Origin: Candidatus Roseilinea mizusawaensis
GTDB taxonomy: Bacteria > Chloroflexota > Anaerolineae > J036 > Brachytrichaceae
Direction of reading: 5' to 3'
Assembly (NCBI GenBank): GCA_016841965.1
Contig: JAEANN010000006.1
Coordinates: 1-40,213 of the forward strand
Length of the DNA stretch: 40,213 bases
Part shown: positions 31,561-40,213 of the stretch, one piece after another
Layout: every line of letters starts with the position of its first letter
Numbering within the stretch: position 1 is the first letter of the stretch
The notes under the pieces: model-generated
What the model saw: only the letters and a program-made list of their open reading frames with translations
What the model was told of the DNA's origin: nothing
Databases searched by the model: none
Program-made: the position numbers and the translations under genes

Positions 31561-33483
31561 ATGGGATCTCAAGTTGACCGTGCGCGGAGATATCGTGGCC
31601 GGGCGCTGGCGTTGTTCGCGCTGGCGGCCTTGTTCCTTGCGGGGTTGGCGGCGTCGCCTGCCGCCGCCCAGGCCAAGACGTTGCAATGGCAGCGCCTCGA
31701 CACGGACATCACCGTGCTGCTGAATGGCGATCTGGAGATCGTCGAGACAAACGTCATTCACTTCATCAGCGGCTCTTTCTCGTTTGGCTACCGCGATATT
31801 GATCTGTCGCGCTTGGAAGCGGTCGAGAATATACAGGTAACCGATGACACCGGTCAGCGATTGCGTGTTGAGCGAACCACCGATGGCAGCGTCTTGCGCA
31901 TCAAATATTATTTCCCCCTGGCGTCGCGCGAGACGCGCACGTTCAGGCTGCGCTATACGGTTCGCGGCGCGGTGCGGTACTACGCGGAGGGTGACCAGGT
32001 GTACTGGGCCGGCGTGTACGCCGACCGCAATGGCTTCTCGGTGGAATCGGCGCGCATCACGGTGCGGTTGCCCGAGGGCGCCACGGCCACAATCGCCGAT
32101 GCCTATGGGCCGCAGGCGCGCGTGACAGGCCAGGGCGAAAGCCTGGTTGTCGCCGAAGCATTGAGCCCCATTCCCAGCGGCCAGGAGTTTGAAATCCGGG
32201 TGCAGTTTCCGCACGGCATCGTGCAGGGGCAGCCGTCGGCCTGGCAGGCCGAGTTTGATCGGCAACGCGAGTTTGAAGAGACGGTCAAACCCGGCATTAA
32301 CCTGGTTGTGCTGTTGATATCGCTGGCGATGTTGTTTGATGGGCCGGCATTGGCGGTGGTGTTGTGGTACACGCGCGGGCGTGACCCGAACGTAGGGTTG
32401 ATTGCTGACTACTTGAACGAGCCGCCGGCCGGCATCACGCCGGGCGTGGCCGGCACGCTGGTCGATGAGCAGGCCGACCTGCGCGATGTCATTGCCACGC
32501 TGGTCGATCTGGCCCGGCGCGGCATTGTCGTGATGGAGGAGCAGGGCAAGCCCAACCGGGCCGGCTTGCTAACGGGCCGGGACTGGGTTTTCTCGCGCGG
32601 GCCGGAGTTCGGCAGCGCGCTGGCGCCGCACGAGCAAAAGCTGATCGAGGCGTTGGGGTTGACCCAGAAAGACAGCGTGTCGTTGTCGGCCATGCGCAAT
32701 CGCTTCTACACGAAGATACCCGGCATCAACGATGCGCTGTACAGCCAATTGGTGGCGGGCGGATATTATCAGCGCCGGCCCGATCAGGTGCGCGGCGCTT
32801 ACGCAAGCCTGGCCTCTACGCTGATGGTGTTGACATTTGTTGTGGGCTGCCTTGCTTTGACCGTTCTGGTTGACCTCGCCGATACTGCCATTCTCCTGCC
32901 GATAGGTCTTGCAGTGACGACGTTGGCATTCTTGATCGTGTCCGGTCAGATGCCGGTGCGCACCCGCAAAGGCGCTGAGGCCAGGATGCGGTTGGAGGCG
33001 TTCAAGCGCTATCTGCAGAACATCGAGAAGTACACGAACGTTCAGGCGGCTACCGAGCAGTTCGAGAAGTATCTGCCCTACGCGATCGCATTTGGGCTGG
33101 ATCGGACGTGGATCTCGAAATTCGCCGCTGTGGACACGCCGGCGCCGACGTGGTATGTGCCGTATGGCCGGCCGCGTTCCTACGGGCCGCGCGGGCCGGC
33201 GGGACTGGCCGGCGCGAGTCAATCCGCGCTTGGTGATATTAGTGGCGCGGCAAGCGCCGGCGGCGGTCTGGGCGGACTCGATCGTGGCCTGAGCCAGGGC
33301 CTGTCGAACATCAATTCGGGGCTGACTGCCATGTTTTCATCCGTGGCCAGCACATTTGTGAGCACGCCGGCGCCGCCACCGGGCAGCAGTTCTGGGCGAT
33401 CCGGGAGCAGTGGCCGAGGCTGGAGCGGGGGCGGCAGTCTTGGCGGCGGCAGTTCGGGCCGCGGCGGTGGCGGCTTTGGCTAA
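31561..33483 (+). CDS. DUF2207 membrane protein, second paralogue
   Basis: A 640-residue close paralogue of the preceding protein, alike along its full length: signal peptide ending near residue 38 (ASPAAAQA), the same LDTDITVLLNGDLEIVET and FGYRDIDLSRL openings, VYADRNGF, the same membrane helices, MPVRTRKGAEAR, FEKYLPYAIAFGLDRTWI, and a tail with INSGLTAMFSSVASTF ending GGGGFG. The tail is longer and Arg/Trp-spiked (SGRSGSSGRGWSGGG). ATG 31561 follows GAGGGAG (31551-31557) closely. It clearly arose by tandem duplication. A candidate -10 TACAAT at 31481 lies in the 129-bp spacer but has no matching -35. Confidence 0.92.
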   Translation: MGSQVDRARRYRGRALALFALAALFLAGLAASPAAAQAKTLQWQRLDTDITVLLNGDLEIVETNVIHFISGSFSFGYRDIDLSRLEAVENIQVTDDTGQRLRVERTTDGSVLRIKYYFPLASRETRTFRLRYTVRGAVRYYAEGDQVYWAGVYADRNGFSVESARITVRLPEGATATIADAYGPQARVTGQGESLVVAEALSPIPSGQEFEIRVQFPHGIVQGQPSAWQAEFDRQREFEETVKPGINLVVLLISLAMLFDGPALAVVLWYTRGRDPNVGLIADYLNEPPAGITPGVAGTLVDEQADLRDVIATLVDLARRGIVVMEEQGKPNRAGLLTGRDWVFSRGPEFGSALAPHEQKLIEALGLTQKDSVSLSAMRNRFYTKIPGINDALYSQLVAGGYYQRRPDQVRGAYASLASTLMVLTFVVGCLALTVLVDLADTAILLPIGLAVTTLAFLIVSGQMPVRTRKGAEARMRLEAFKRYLQNIEKYTNVQAATEQFEKYLPYAIAFGLDRTWISKFAAVDTPAPTWYVPYGRPRSYGPRGPAGLAGASQSALGDISGAASAGGGLGGLDRGLSQGLSNINSGLTAMFSSVASTFVSTPAPPPGSSSGRSGSSGRGWSGGGSLGGGSSGRGGGGFG

Positions 33484-33506
33484 ATCAACACACACACGAG
33501 GAATCT

Positions 33507-34025
33507 ATGAATCAGGGTAAAACGCTCGGCTTGATTCTGACAGGTATCGGCGCCGCTGTTCTGGCGATCGTTGTGTTATGGGCGTTGGTGAACAACGATC
33601 CGGCGATGACAGCATCGGCAAAGGTGCTGGCCGTGTTCTTTGGGTTGCTGATCTCTGCGCCATTGCTGGGATTTGGCATTTATACGCTGAACAAGGGGCG
33701 CGCAGAGGCCGGAGAAGAGAGGGTGATTGCCAGACAGCGCAAGTTGCTCAACATGGTGATGACGCGCGGGCAGGTCAACATCCCCGAGGCCACGCTTGAG
33801 TTGCAGGCGACGCGCGACGAAGCGCGGCATCTCATCTATGACCTGATTGGCAAAGAGCTGTTCAGCGGCTATGTCGATTGGGAGGGGGGTGTGCTATATT
33901 CGTCAGACGCAGGCAAACTCAAGGAGGGTGGCCGGTGCCCCAAGTGCGGCGGCAAGCTTCAGTTGGCCGGTAAGGGGTTGGTCAAGTGTCCATACTGTGG
34001 CACAGAGATTTTCTTGTCGCAGTGA
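33507..34025 (+). CDS. Membrane protein with winged-helix-like and zinc-ribbon domains
   Basis: A 172-residue protein with two membrane helices (7-28 and 38-60), a segment that looks like a winged helix (about 72-132: RKLLNMVMTRGQVNIPEATLEL, EARHLIYDLIGKELFSGYVDWE with a GGVLYS wing), and a C-terminal zinc ribbon whose ligands are Cys144, Cys147, Cys161 and Cys164 (CPKCGG and CPYCGT). The cytosolic face would carry the last two domains. No named family is assigned. GAGGA precedes ATG 33507. It is 23 bp after the second DUF2207 gene and belongs to the module; a linker between the membrane proteins and soluble partners is an inference. Confidence 0.85.
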   Translation: MNQGKTLGLILTGIGAAVLAIVVLWALVNNDPAMTASAKVLAVFFGLLISAPLLGFGIYTLNKGRAEAGEERVIARQRKLLNMVMTRGQVNIPEATLELQATRDEARHLIYDLIGKELFSGYVDWEGGVLYSSDAGKLKEGGRCPKCGGKLQLAGKGLVKCPYCGTEIFLSQ

Positions 34026-34103
34026 TATCCGATATGGCGGTCGGCCGTCAGCTTATCAACTGATTGCTGCCTGCTCGGTTGAAACCATACCTGGAGGTTG
34101 AAC

Positions 34104-34622
34104 GTGAGCTCGAACTATGAACGGATTTCCGAAGAGCGCGGGTGGCTGGAAAAGCTGATCGGCAAGATTCCCGGCTACAAGGGCTACAAAGAAAAAGAAA
34201 TGCGCCGCGAGGCAGACCGGCTCTTGCGCGAAGCCCTGGTGCGCGATCTGACCTTGCAGCTCAACCGGCTGGCTCCGATGCAGACGGCCTTGCTGGAGCA
34301 GGGTGGCATCGACTGGATGGACGACATCGGCGCCGTAAAGACATCTTTGCAGACCCTGATCGATCGGGTACGGCACGCCGCCCAGGGATACGCCGGCTTC
34401 TTCGACGCTGTGCGGGTCAAAGAAGATGACCTAGACCGGCTGGAACAGTTCGATCAGCAACTGGTCGCCGAGTTGGAGCGTATCACAGCTTCATTCGATG
34501 CGCTAGAGAGCGCCATCGGGTCCGGCGCAGAAATCAGGTCGAGCATCGCTGCGTCGCGCAAGCTGATTCAAGGAATCAACGATCTATTCAGCAAGCGGAG
34601 CAGTGTCATTACGGGAATGTAG
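34104..34622 (+). CDS. Hypothetical helical protein of the SPFH module
   Basis: A 172-residue, mostly alpha-helical soluble protein with no named family. The N-terminus has ERGWLEKLIGKIPGYKGYKEKEMRREADRLLREAL, then helical stretches with LTLQLNRLAPMQTALLEQG, LQTLIDRVRHAAQGYAGFFDAVRV and FDQQLVAELERITASFDALESAI; coiled-coil pairing is likely. GTG 34104 is chosen because GGAGG (34093-34097) lies 6 nt upstream; the TTG at 34098 overlaps that site. It sits between the zinc-ribbon and SPFH genes, which suggests it acts with the SPFH protein, perhaps as a PspA-like scaffold; that is a hypothesis. Confidence 0.8.
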   Translation: MSSNYERISEERGWLEKLIGKIPGYKGYKEKEMRREADRLLREALVRDLTLQLNRLAPMQTALLEQGGIDWMDDIGAVKTSLQTLIDRVRHAAQGYAGFFDAVRVKEDDLDRLEQFDQQLVAELERITASFDALESAIGSGAEIRSSIAASRKLIQGINDLFSKRSSVITGM

Positions 34623-34679
34623 TTGGTTGTTGGCCGACTGGCCTAATGGCTGGCGCTAACTTTTAAGGAGAATCAAATC

Positions 34680-35711
34680 ATGCCACGGCTTATCGACGTA
34701 ATTGAATGGCCAGATCAGGGGCCAAATGAGATCGTTCGTCGCGTGCCGGATCAAGGACAGGGCGATATTCGTCTGGGGTCGCAGGTGATTGTGCGCGGCG
34801 CGCAGGTTGCTGTGTTCTACCGTGACGGCAAAGCGCTGGACGCATTCAAAGAAGGCCGGCATACCTTGTCAACGGCCAACCTGCCGCTGCTCAGCAGCTT
34901 GATCGGGCTGGCAACCAACAGCAAGACGCCGTTTCCCGCCGAAGTGTACTTTGTCACCACCAAGGACTTCCTGGACATGAAATGGGGCACGCCGGGCGAA
35001 CTGACCGTGCCGGACAGTGTGCTGGGCATGGTGCAGTTGCGCGCTTTTGGCACGTACTCGATGGCGATCAGCGACCCGATTCGATTTGTGAATCAGGTGG
35101 TTGGCGTGCAGGGCATCTATACCACTGCCCAGATCAATGATTATCTGCGCGGCATCATGCTGAGCGAGATTGCTAGTGTGATCGGCAATGTGATGAAGAC
35201 ACGCTCGTTGCTCGATCTGGCTGCCCTCCAGGCAGACCTGGGCGCGGCGATTCAGGCCAAGGCCGCGGACGACTTTGAAGCGATCGGGATTCAACTGAAG
35301 AAAGTCTATGTTGTGCAGGTGCAGCCCGGCGAGGAAACTGCCAAGGCGATCGCCCAGCGCAGCGCGATGGGCGCGCTGGGCGTGAACTATATGCAGTATC
35401 AAGCCGGCCAGGCGATGCGCGAAGCAGCCCAGAACGAAAGCGGCGGGGTGGCCGGCGCCGGTGTCGGCCTGGGCGCCGGGATCGGACTGGGGCAGGTGCT
35501 TGGCCAGGCTGTTGCGGCCGGCATGACACAGCCGGCGCCGGCTCAGCCACAGCAACCCCAACAGCCTGCGGCCAACGTGCAGACCAAAGCGCAGATTCGC
35601 GCTGCAATGACCAATCTAGACGTGCGCTTGGCCAACGGAGAAATCAGCGAAGCCACGTATAACCGGCTGTACGAGAACCTGACCAAGGCGCTGGAGACTG
35701 CGCCGGAATAG
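34680..35711 (+). CDS. SPFH domain protein with C-terminal SHOCT-like motif (YdjI-like)
   Basis: A 343-residue protein. Residues about 30-215 are an SPFH (stomatin/flotillin-like) domain of the branch often labelled virion-core-like: LGSQVIVRGAQVAVFYRDGKALDAFKEGRHTLSTANLPLL, FPAEVYFVTTKDFLDMKWGTP, GTYSMAISDPIRFVNQV, and DDFEAIGIQLKKVYVVQV. No membrane helix is present. Then come a Gly/Ala-rich segment (245-280), a Pro/Gln linker (283-298) and a SHOCT-like end (305-335: NLDVRLANGEISEATYNRLYENL). AAGGAG precedes ATG 34680. It closes the module before a strong terminator. B. subtilis YdjI is a soluble SPFH protein held at the membrane by partners, a fair comparison. Confidence 0.92.
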   Translation: MPRLIDVIEWPDQGPNEIVRRVPDQGQGDIRLGSQVIVRGAQVAVFYRDGKALDAFKEGRHTLSTANLPLLSSLIGLATNSKTPFPAEVYFVTTKDFLDMKWGTPGELTVPDSVLGMVQLRAFGTYSMAISDPIRFVNQVVGVQGIYTTAQINDYLRGIMLSEIASVIGNVMKTRSLLDLAALQADLGAAIQAKAADDFEAIGIQLKKVYVVQVQPGEETAKAIAQRSAMGALGVNYMQYQAGQAMREAAQNESGGVAGAGVGLGAGIGLGQVLGQAVAAGMTQPAPAQPQQPQQPAANVQTKAQIRAAMTNLDVRLANGEISEATYNRLYENLTKALETAPE

Positions 35712-35740
35712 GGCATCGGCATGCCTGTTCGATAGTTGTG

Positions 35741-35784
35741 ATGCGCGGCGCAATCCGAAAATTGCGCCGCGGCGCATTTTCTTC
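35741..35784 (+). terminator. Rho-independent terminator after the SPFH gene
   Basis: GCGGCGCAAT (35745-35754) and ATTGCGCCGC (35761-35770) form a perfect 10-bp stem with a 6-nt loop. Outer ATGCGC/GCGCAT bases can add to it with a bulge, and TTTTCTT follows. It separates the DUF2207-SPFH module from the str operon. Confidence 0.9.
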
Positions 35785-35802
35785 CCCGGATGGCATGACT
35801 TG

Positions 35803-35811
35803 TGGTATAGT
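35803..35811 (+). promoter_or_regulatory. Possible upstream extended -10 promoter
   Basis: TGGTATAGT gives a TGN-extended -10 (TATAGT, 35806-35811). No -35 is visible at the right distance. It could be a second, upstream promoter for the str operon. Confidence 0.45.
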
Positions 35812-35924
35812 TCTCTGCCCGCGACACACGCACACAGTGCCGGCGATACATCTGGTAGAGGAGCCGTTGTGGTTAGAAACAAGTGTTCGAGCCTTAGCGC
35901 CTGCGAATTCGCGAGTTTCTCGAA

Positions 35925-35952
35925 TTGACAAAAGAGAGGCTTTTGGTACAAT
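35925..35952 (+). promoter_or_regulatory. Strong promoter of the str operon
   Basis: TTGACA (35925-35930), a perfect -35, and TACAAT (35947-35952) preceded by TGG as an extended -10 are 16 bp apart. Start is predicted near 35959. The 10-bp palindrome GCGAATTCGC (35903-35912) lies just upstream. The leader to ATG 36083 is about 124 nt and holds a 12-bp hairpin. Confidence 0.88.
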
Positions 35953-36008
35953 CCGCAAGCTAACCGCTCGAACAAGGCGCGTGCGCGCTAGCAATAACTG
36001 AATCAAAT

Positions 36009-36039
36009 GAAGAGGCTACTGGGTGTCAGTAGCCTCTTC
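36009..36039 (+). promoter_or_regulatory. 12-bp leader hairpin upstream of rpsL
   Basis: GAAGAGGCTACT (36009-36020) pairs perfectly with AGTAGCCTCTTC (36028-36039) around GGGTGTC. It lies within the predicted str leader, 43 bp before rpsL. It is followed by TGTCGCC rather than a U-run, so a regulatory leader fold is more likely than a classical attenuator. Confidence 0.75.
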
Positions 36040-36082
36040 TGTCGCCTGATGAACAGTGATTCATTAGTCAAGAGATCAAAAT

Positions 36083-36526
36083 ATGCCGACAATTAACCAG
36101 TTGATTCGCAAAGGCCGCAAGCCAAAGCCGTCTTATAGCAAGGCGCCGCAATTGCAGTCGACCACGAACACGCTAAAGGGCGGCAAGCGCACCGTGCATC
36201 GCAAGGGCGCGCCACAAAAGCGCGGCGTGTGCACTGTCGTGCGCACCCAGACACCCAAGAAGCCAAACTCAGCCTTGCGCAAGGTTGCGCGCGTGCGCCT
36301 GTCTAACCTTACCGAAGTGACGGCCTATATTCCCGGCGAGGGCCACAAACTGCAAGAGCACTCGGTGGTGCTTGTGCGCGGCGGCCGCGTCAAGGACCTG
36401 CCCGGCGTGCGTTATCACATCGTGCGCGGCACCCTAGACGCCGATGGCGTGGAAAAGCGCAGTCAAGGGCGCTCTAAATACGGCACAAAGCGCGCAAAGA
36501 AGACTGGCGACAACAAGAAGAAGTAA
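36083..36526 (+). CDS. rpsL: 30S ribosomal protein S12
   Basis: S12 helps decode at the ribosomal A site. The 147 residues include [18 protein letters not shown] (Lys59/Lys60, the streptomycin-site region), [31 protein letters not shown] and SRSKYG-like [10 protein letters not shown] at the end. About 16 residues ([17 protein letters not shown] region, 26-42) are inserted before PQKRGVC compared with the E. coli form, as in Firmicutes-type long S12. ATG 36083 gives [13 protein letters not shown], the expected start. It opens the str operon with rpsG, fusA and tuf in the standard order. Confidence 0.98.
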   Translation: MPTINQLIRKGRKPKPSYSKAPQLQSTTNTLKGGKRTVHRKGAPQKRGVCTVVRTQTPKKPNSALRKVARVRLSNLTEVTAYIPGEGHKLQEHSVVLVRGGRVKDLPGVRYHIVRGTLDADGVEKRSQGRSKYGTKRAKKTGDNKKK

Positions 36527-36542
36527 CGCAAGTAACGTGAGA

Positions 36543-36585
36543 GCGGAATGAACTCAGCGCTTGGGTTCTGGCGTCTGAGTTCCGC
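36543..36585 (+). promoter_or_regulatory. Imperfect hairpin in the rpsL-rpsG spacer
   Basis: GCGGAATGAACTCAG (36543-36557) can pair with CTGAGTTCCGC (36575-36585), leaving a short bulge. In E. coli, S7 binds the rpsL-rpsG spacer to control the operon; this fold is placed where such a site would be, but the E. coli structure is not recognisable. Confidence 0.45.
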
Positions 36586-36599
36586 AGTCTGAGGGAAAA

Positions 36600-37070
36600 A
36601 TGCCAAGACGATATCGACCCGCCAAGCGCGAGATTGCGCCGGATTTGAAATACAACAGCGTTGTGATTCAACGATTAATCAATCGCATGATGCGCCGAGG
36701 CAAGAAGAGTGTCGCCCAGCGCATCGTATACACCACCATGGGGCTGCTCGAAGAACGCACGCAGAAGCCTTCCATGCAGGTGTTCGAGAGCGCCATGGCG
36801 AACTTGCGGCCCTCGGTTGAGGTCAAGCCTCGGCGTGTGGGCGGCGCAACACTGCAGGTGCCGGTGGAAGTGAATCCGTTCCGGCAGGAAAGTCTGGCTA
36901 TGCGTTGGTTGATCAGCGAAGCCCGCAAACGCTCTGGCAAGTCGATGGCAGAGAAGCTGGCGGCTGAGATTTTGGATGCAGCCAATAACACCGGCGCCGC
37001 TGTGAAGAAGCGCGAGGAAACGCATAAGATGGCAGAGGCCAACCGGGCCTTTGCGCACTTCCGATGGTAA
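36600..37070 (+). CDS. rpsG: 30S ribosomal protein S7
   Basis: S7 nucleates folding of the 3' domain of 16S rRNA and contacts the E-site tRNA. The 156-residue sequence is full length: MPRRYRPAKREIAPDLKYNSVVIQRLINRMMRRGKKS at the rRNA-binding N-terminus, EVKPRRVGGATLQVPVEVNPFRQESLAMRWLISEARKRSGKSM in the middle and KKREETHKMAEANRAFAHFRW at the end. GAGGG (36591-36595) is 4 nt before ATG 36600. In enterobacteria S7 is the operon repressor; the hairpin just upstream could be its target. Confidence 0.98.
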   Translation: MPRRYRPAKREIAPDLKYNSVVIQRLINRMMRRGKKSVAQRIVYTTMGLLEERTQKPSMQVFESAMANLRPSVEVKPRRVGGATLQVPVEVNPFRQESLAMRWLISEARKRSGKSMAEKLAAEILDAANNTGAAVKKREETHKMAEANRAFAHFRW

Positions 37071-37087
37071 TCACCGTTAGCCCGGTG

Positions 37088-37136
37088 GTCAGTCCTCCAA
37101 TCTCTAGCTCTACGATTGTCTCTAGGATTGGCTGAC
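37088..37136 (+). promoter_or_regulatory. Imperfect hairpin in the rpsG-fusA spacer
   Basis: GTCAG (37088-37092), CCAATC (37097-37102) and CTAG (37104-37107) pair in register with CTAG (37122-37125), GATTGG (37126-37131) and CTGAC (37132-37136), with bulges of 4 and 1 nt on the left. It ends 23 bp before fusA, whose own ribosome site is weak, so it may affect EF-G translation. Confidence 0.5.
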
Positions 37137-37159
37137 TGCTGACGGCCAATTGTTGAGAA

Positions 37160-39253
37160 ATGGCGAACGAATACCCGCTGAACAAGCTCCGCAATATCGG
37201 TGTCATCGCGCATATCGACGCGGGCAAAACGACCACGTCTGAGCGCATCTTGTATTACACCGGCCGAACGTACAAGATCGGCGAAGTGCATGAAGGCGCC
37301 GCGACCATGGATTACATGGTGCAGGAGCAGGAGCGCGGCATCACGATCACGGCTGCGGCGACGACCTGTTACTGGAAGGATATTCAGATCAACCTGATCG
37401 ACACGCCCGGCCACATCGATTTCACGGTCGAGGTGCAACGCAGCTTGCGGGTGCTGGATGGCGGCGTGGTTGTTTTCGACGCGGTTGCCGGCGTAGAGCC
37501 ACAGTCAGAGACAGTGTGGCGACAGGCCGACAAATACGGTGTGCCGCGCATCTGCTTTGTCAACAAGATGGACCGCGTCGGCGCTAGTCTCGAACGCACG
37601 GCGCAAATGATCGTGGATCGGCTCTCGGCCAAGCCCGTCATCATGAACCTGCCGGTGGGTATCGAGGCCGGCTTCTACGGCGTGATCGACCTGCTTACGA
37701 TGAAATTGGTCACTTTCTTGGGTGAGCGGGGCGAGGAGGTCCAATATGGCGACATCCCGGCTGATAGGGTCGACGAGGCGCAAGCAGCCCGCGAGCGCAT
37801 GATCGAATCAATATCCGAGACAGATGATCAGTTGATCGAAAAATACCTGTCAGGCGAATTGCCATCTGTTGACGAGCTGAAGGCCGCTTTGCGCCGGGCG
37901 ACCATCGCGCGCAAGCTATTCCCAGTTTTCTGCGGCTCGGCGCTCAAGAACAAGGGCGTTCAGCTCGTGCTCGACGCGGTTGCCGATTACCTGCCGTCGC
38001 CGCTGGACGTGCCGCCTGTGACCGGCGTCAATCCAAAGACCGGCGAGACAGTGCTACGGCATCCCGACCCGAAAGAGCCGTTCTCGGCGTTGGTCTTCAA
38101 AGTCATCAATGATCCAACCGGCATGGGGAAGATGGCTTTCTTCCGGGTGTATTCGGGGCGGATCAGCCAGGGCGACATGGTGCTGAATACAGCCAAAGGT
38201 CGTCAGGAACGTATGGCGCGGCTGTACCGAATGCATGCCAACAAGCGCGAGGCAATCACCGAAGTCAGCGCCGGCAACATTGGCGTCTCGCTTGGCTTGA
38301 AAGAAAGCATTACCGGCGACACGCTCTCGGCCATCACCGATCCCGTTTTGCTGGAGAGCATCTCTTTCCCTGAGCCTGTCGTCAAGCTGGCTGTCGAACC
38401 AAAGACGGTCACAGATCAAGACAAACTCAGCCGGGCGTTGAAGGCGCTGAGCGACGAGGATCCAACTTTGCACGTGGCTTCGGATGAGGAAACCGGCCAG
38501 ACTACCCTGGCCGGCATGGGCGAGTTACATCTCGATGTAATCGTCGATCGCATGCGGCGCGAGTATGGCGTTGAAGTGCGCGTCGGCAAGCCCAGCGTGG
38601 CATATCGCGAAACCATCACCCGGCCATCCCGCGCGCGCCATCGCTTCGTCCGCCAGTCCGGTGGGAAGGGGCAGTATGGCGATGTGGATCTCGAGATCGA
38701 GCCTAACGAGAAAGGCAAAGGCTTTGAGTTCGTGAACAATATTGTCGGCGGCGCGATTCCTAAAGAATATATCCCGGCGGTCGAGAAAGGCGTCAAGGAA
38801 ACCCTCGACAGCGGCATTATTGCCGGCTATCCGATGGTCGACGTCAAGGTCAAGCTGGTGGACGGCTCATACCACGAGGTGGATTCATCAGAAATGGCCT
38901 TCAAAATCGCCGGCTCGATGGCCATTAAGGATGCCGTCGCCAAGGCCGGCGGCGTGATTCTCGAACCGGTGATGAAGGTGGAAGTGGTGGTGCCGGAAGA
39001 GTTCACCGGCGCCGTGGTGGGCGACTTGAACTCGCGCCGGGGTGTGATTGAAGGTCTCGAACAACGCGGCAACGCACAAGCCGTTAACGCCAAAGTCCCG
39101 CTCTCGGAAATGTTTGGCTATGCCACCGACCTGCGCGGGATGACGCAAGGCCGCGGCAATTTTGTGATGGAGTTTGCTTACTATGCAGAGATGCCGCGCA
39201 ATCTCGTCGACGAGCTGTTGCACGGTAAATCTTCGAAGGACGGTAAGAAATAA
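37160..39253 (+). CDS. fusA: Elongation factor G
   Basis: EF-G drives translocation with GTP hydrolysis. The 697-residue protein is full length. The G domain shows G1 [19 protein letters not shown] (about 17-35), the switch region [14 protein letters not shown]3 DTPGHIDFT and G4 NKMDRVGA; domains II-V follow, with [19 protein letters not shown], the domain IV tip GKGQYGDV and C-terminal [18 protein letters not shown] 37160 yields [20 protein letters not shown]. The Shine-Dalgarno is poor (TTGAGAA). Codon use is rich in GGC and C-ending codons, unlike the next gene. Confidence 0.98.
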   Translation: MANEYPLNKLRNIGVIAHIDAGKTTTSERILYYTGRTYKIGEVHEGAATMDYMVQEQERGITITAAATTCYWKDIQINLIDTPGHIDFTVEVQRSLRVLDGGVVVFDAVAGVEPQSETVWRQADKYGVPRICFVNKMDRVGASLERTAQMIVDRLSAKPVIMNLPVGIEAGFYGVIDLLTMKLVTFLGERGEEVQYGDIPADRVDEAQAARERMIESISETDDQLIEKYLSGELPSVDELKAALRRATIARKLFPVFCGSALKNKGVQLVLDAVADYLPSPLDVPPVTGVNPKTGETVLRHPDPKEPFSALVFKVINDPTGMGKMAFFRVYSGRISQGDMVLNTAKGRQERMARLYRMHANKREAITEVSAGNIGVSLGLKESITGDTLSAITDPVLLESISFPEPVVKLAVEPKTVTDQDKLSRALKALSDEDPTLHVASDEETGQTTLAGMGELHLDVIVDRMRREYGVEVRVGKPSVAYRETITRPSRARHRFVRQSGGKGQYGDVDLEIEPNEKGKGFEFVNNIVGGAIPKEYIPAVEKGVKETLDSGIIAGYPMVDVKVKLVDGSYHEVDSSEMAFKIAGSMAIKDAVAKAGGVILEPVMKVEVVVPEEFTGAVVGDLNSRRGVIEGLEQRGNAQAVNAKVPLSEMFGYATDLRGMTQGRGNFVMEFAYYAEMPRNLVDELLHGKSSKDGKK

Positions 39254-39265
39254 GCACTTTCATAC

Positions 39266-39363
39266 CCTGGTTCGGAAGGTTGGCCAGGTCCTCTTGTTCT
39301 TAAGGTCCCCGGCTTCCAACTTCCGAGCTTGATTGCACAGGCACTTTAAGAACTAAAGAGGAC
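39266..39363 (+). promoter_or_regulatory. Interlocking inverted repeats in the fusA-tuf spacer
   Basis: Two imperfect inverted repeats overlap. Pair A: CGGAAGGTTGG (39273-39283) with CCAACTTCCG (39316-39325). Pair B: GTCCTCTTGTTCTTAA (39288-39303) with TTAAGAACTAAAGAGGAC (39346-39363). Their arms alternate A-B-A-B, so they form a pseudoknot or two exclusive folds. A small CCTGG/CCAGG stem (39266-39288) is a third option. Pair B lies against the tuf ribosome site (AGAGAGGAT). Confidence 0.6.
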
Positions 39364-39377
39364 TAGAGAGGATAGAC

Positions 39378-40213
<836 letters not shown>

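Noticed and set aside
35818-35924. Possible tRNA (TTCGAGCC-like T-loop) upstream of the str promoter
   Set aside because: No acceptor stem, D-arm or anticodon arm can be folded around it.
36083-36526. Insertion near residues 26-42 of S12 as a novelty
   Set aside because: Longer S12 forms with an insertion before PQKRGVC are known in Firmicutes and other groups, so this is lineage variation.

Overview
The window reads as a chromosome segment of a GC-rich bacterium, most likely a Chloroflexota member near Anaerolineae. That placement is an inference. It rests on protein style, on family-5 ABC binding proteins used in a sugar setting, on an F420/LLM enzyme, on MenA and UbiD-type genes, and on many short direct repeats placed just before start codons. 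No rRNA, tRNA, CRISPR array or transposase was recognised.

Layout. 1-707 is a nested GC-rich tandem repeat built of perfect hairpins; it continues off the left edge. 841-3478 holds a sugar-phosphate isomerase/epimerase and a Gfo/Idh/MocA oxidoreductase, separated by a truncated four-helix-bundle gene that lies between two heptamer arrays. 3672-4079 is a lone globin. 4175-7861 (minus) is a four-gene oxidative set: PhyH dioxygenase, NHL propeller, sucrase/ferredoxin-like 2Fe-2S protein and LLM oxidoreductase. 8048-10919 (minus) has an rRNA methyltransferase, purU and a ZIP metal transporter; a double-hotdog thioesterase faces the transporter across an iteron-rich spacer. 11913-14920 (minus) carries an LDH2-type dehydrogenase, a lysine 6-aminotransferase and a GNAT protein, which may act together on lysine.

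15359-25059 is a catabolic locus. A LacI regulator with a near-consensus promoter and a 12-bp inverted repeat at its start site is followed by a Tat-exported family-5 binding protein, two permeases, two ATPases and a secreted clan-A-like glycoside hydrolase. Together they suggest uptake and trimming of plant-type oligosaccharides. Next come a lipoprotein, a small ferredoxin, a chimeric UbiD-fragment ORF, and a minus-strand set of hydrolase, VOC protein and MenA.

29572-35711 is a five-gene plus-strand module: two tandem DUF2207 membrane proteins with Gly-rich tails, a membrane winged-helix/zinc-ribbon protein, a helical protein and an SPFH-SHOCT protein. It ends at a clear terminator. This is the best candidate for a little-described system, probably in membrane organisation or envelope stress.

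35925-40213 is the str operon (rpsL, rpsG, fusA, tuf, the last cut by the window end), with a strong promoter, a 12-bp leader hairpin and imperfect hairpins in each spacer. The tuf gene uses codons very differently from fusA.
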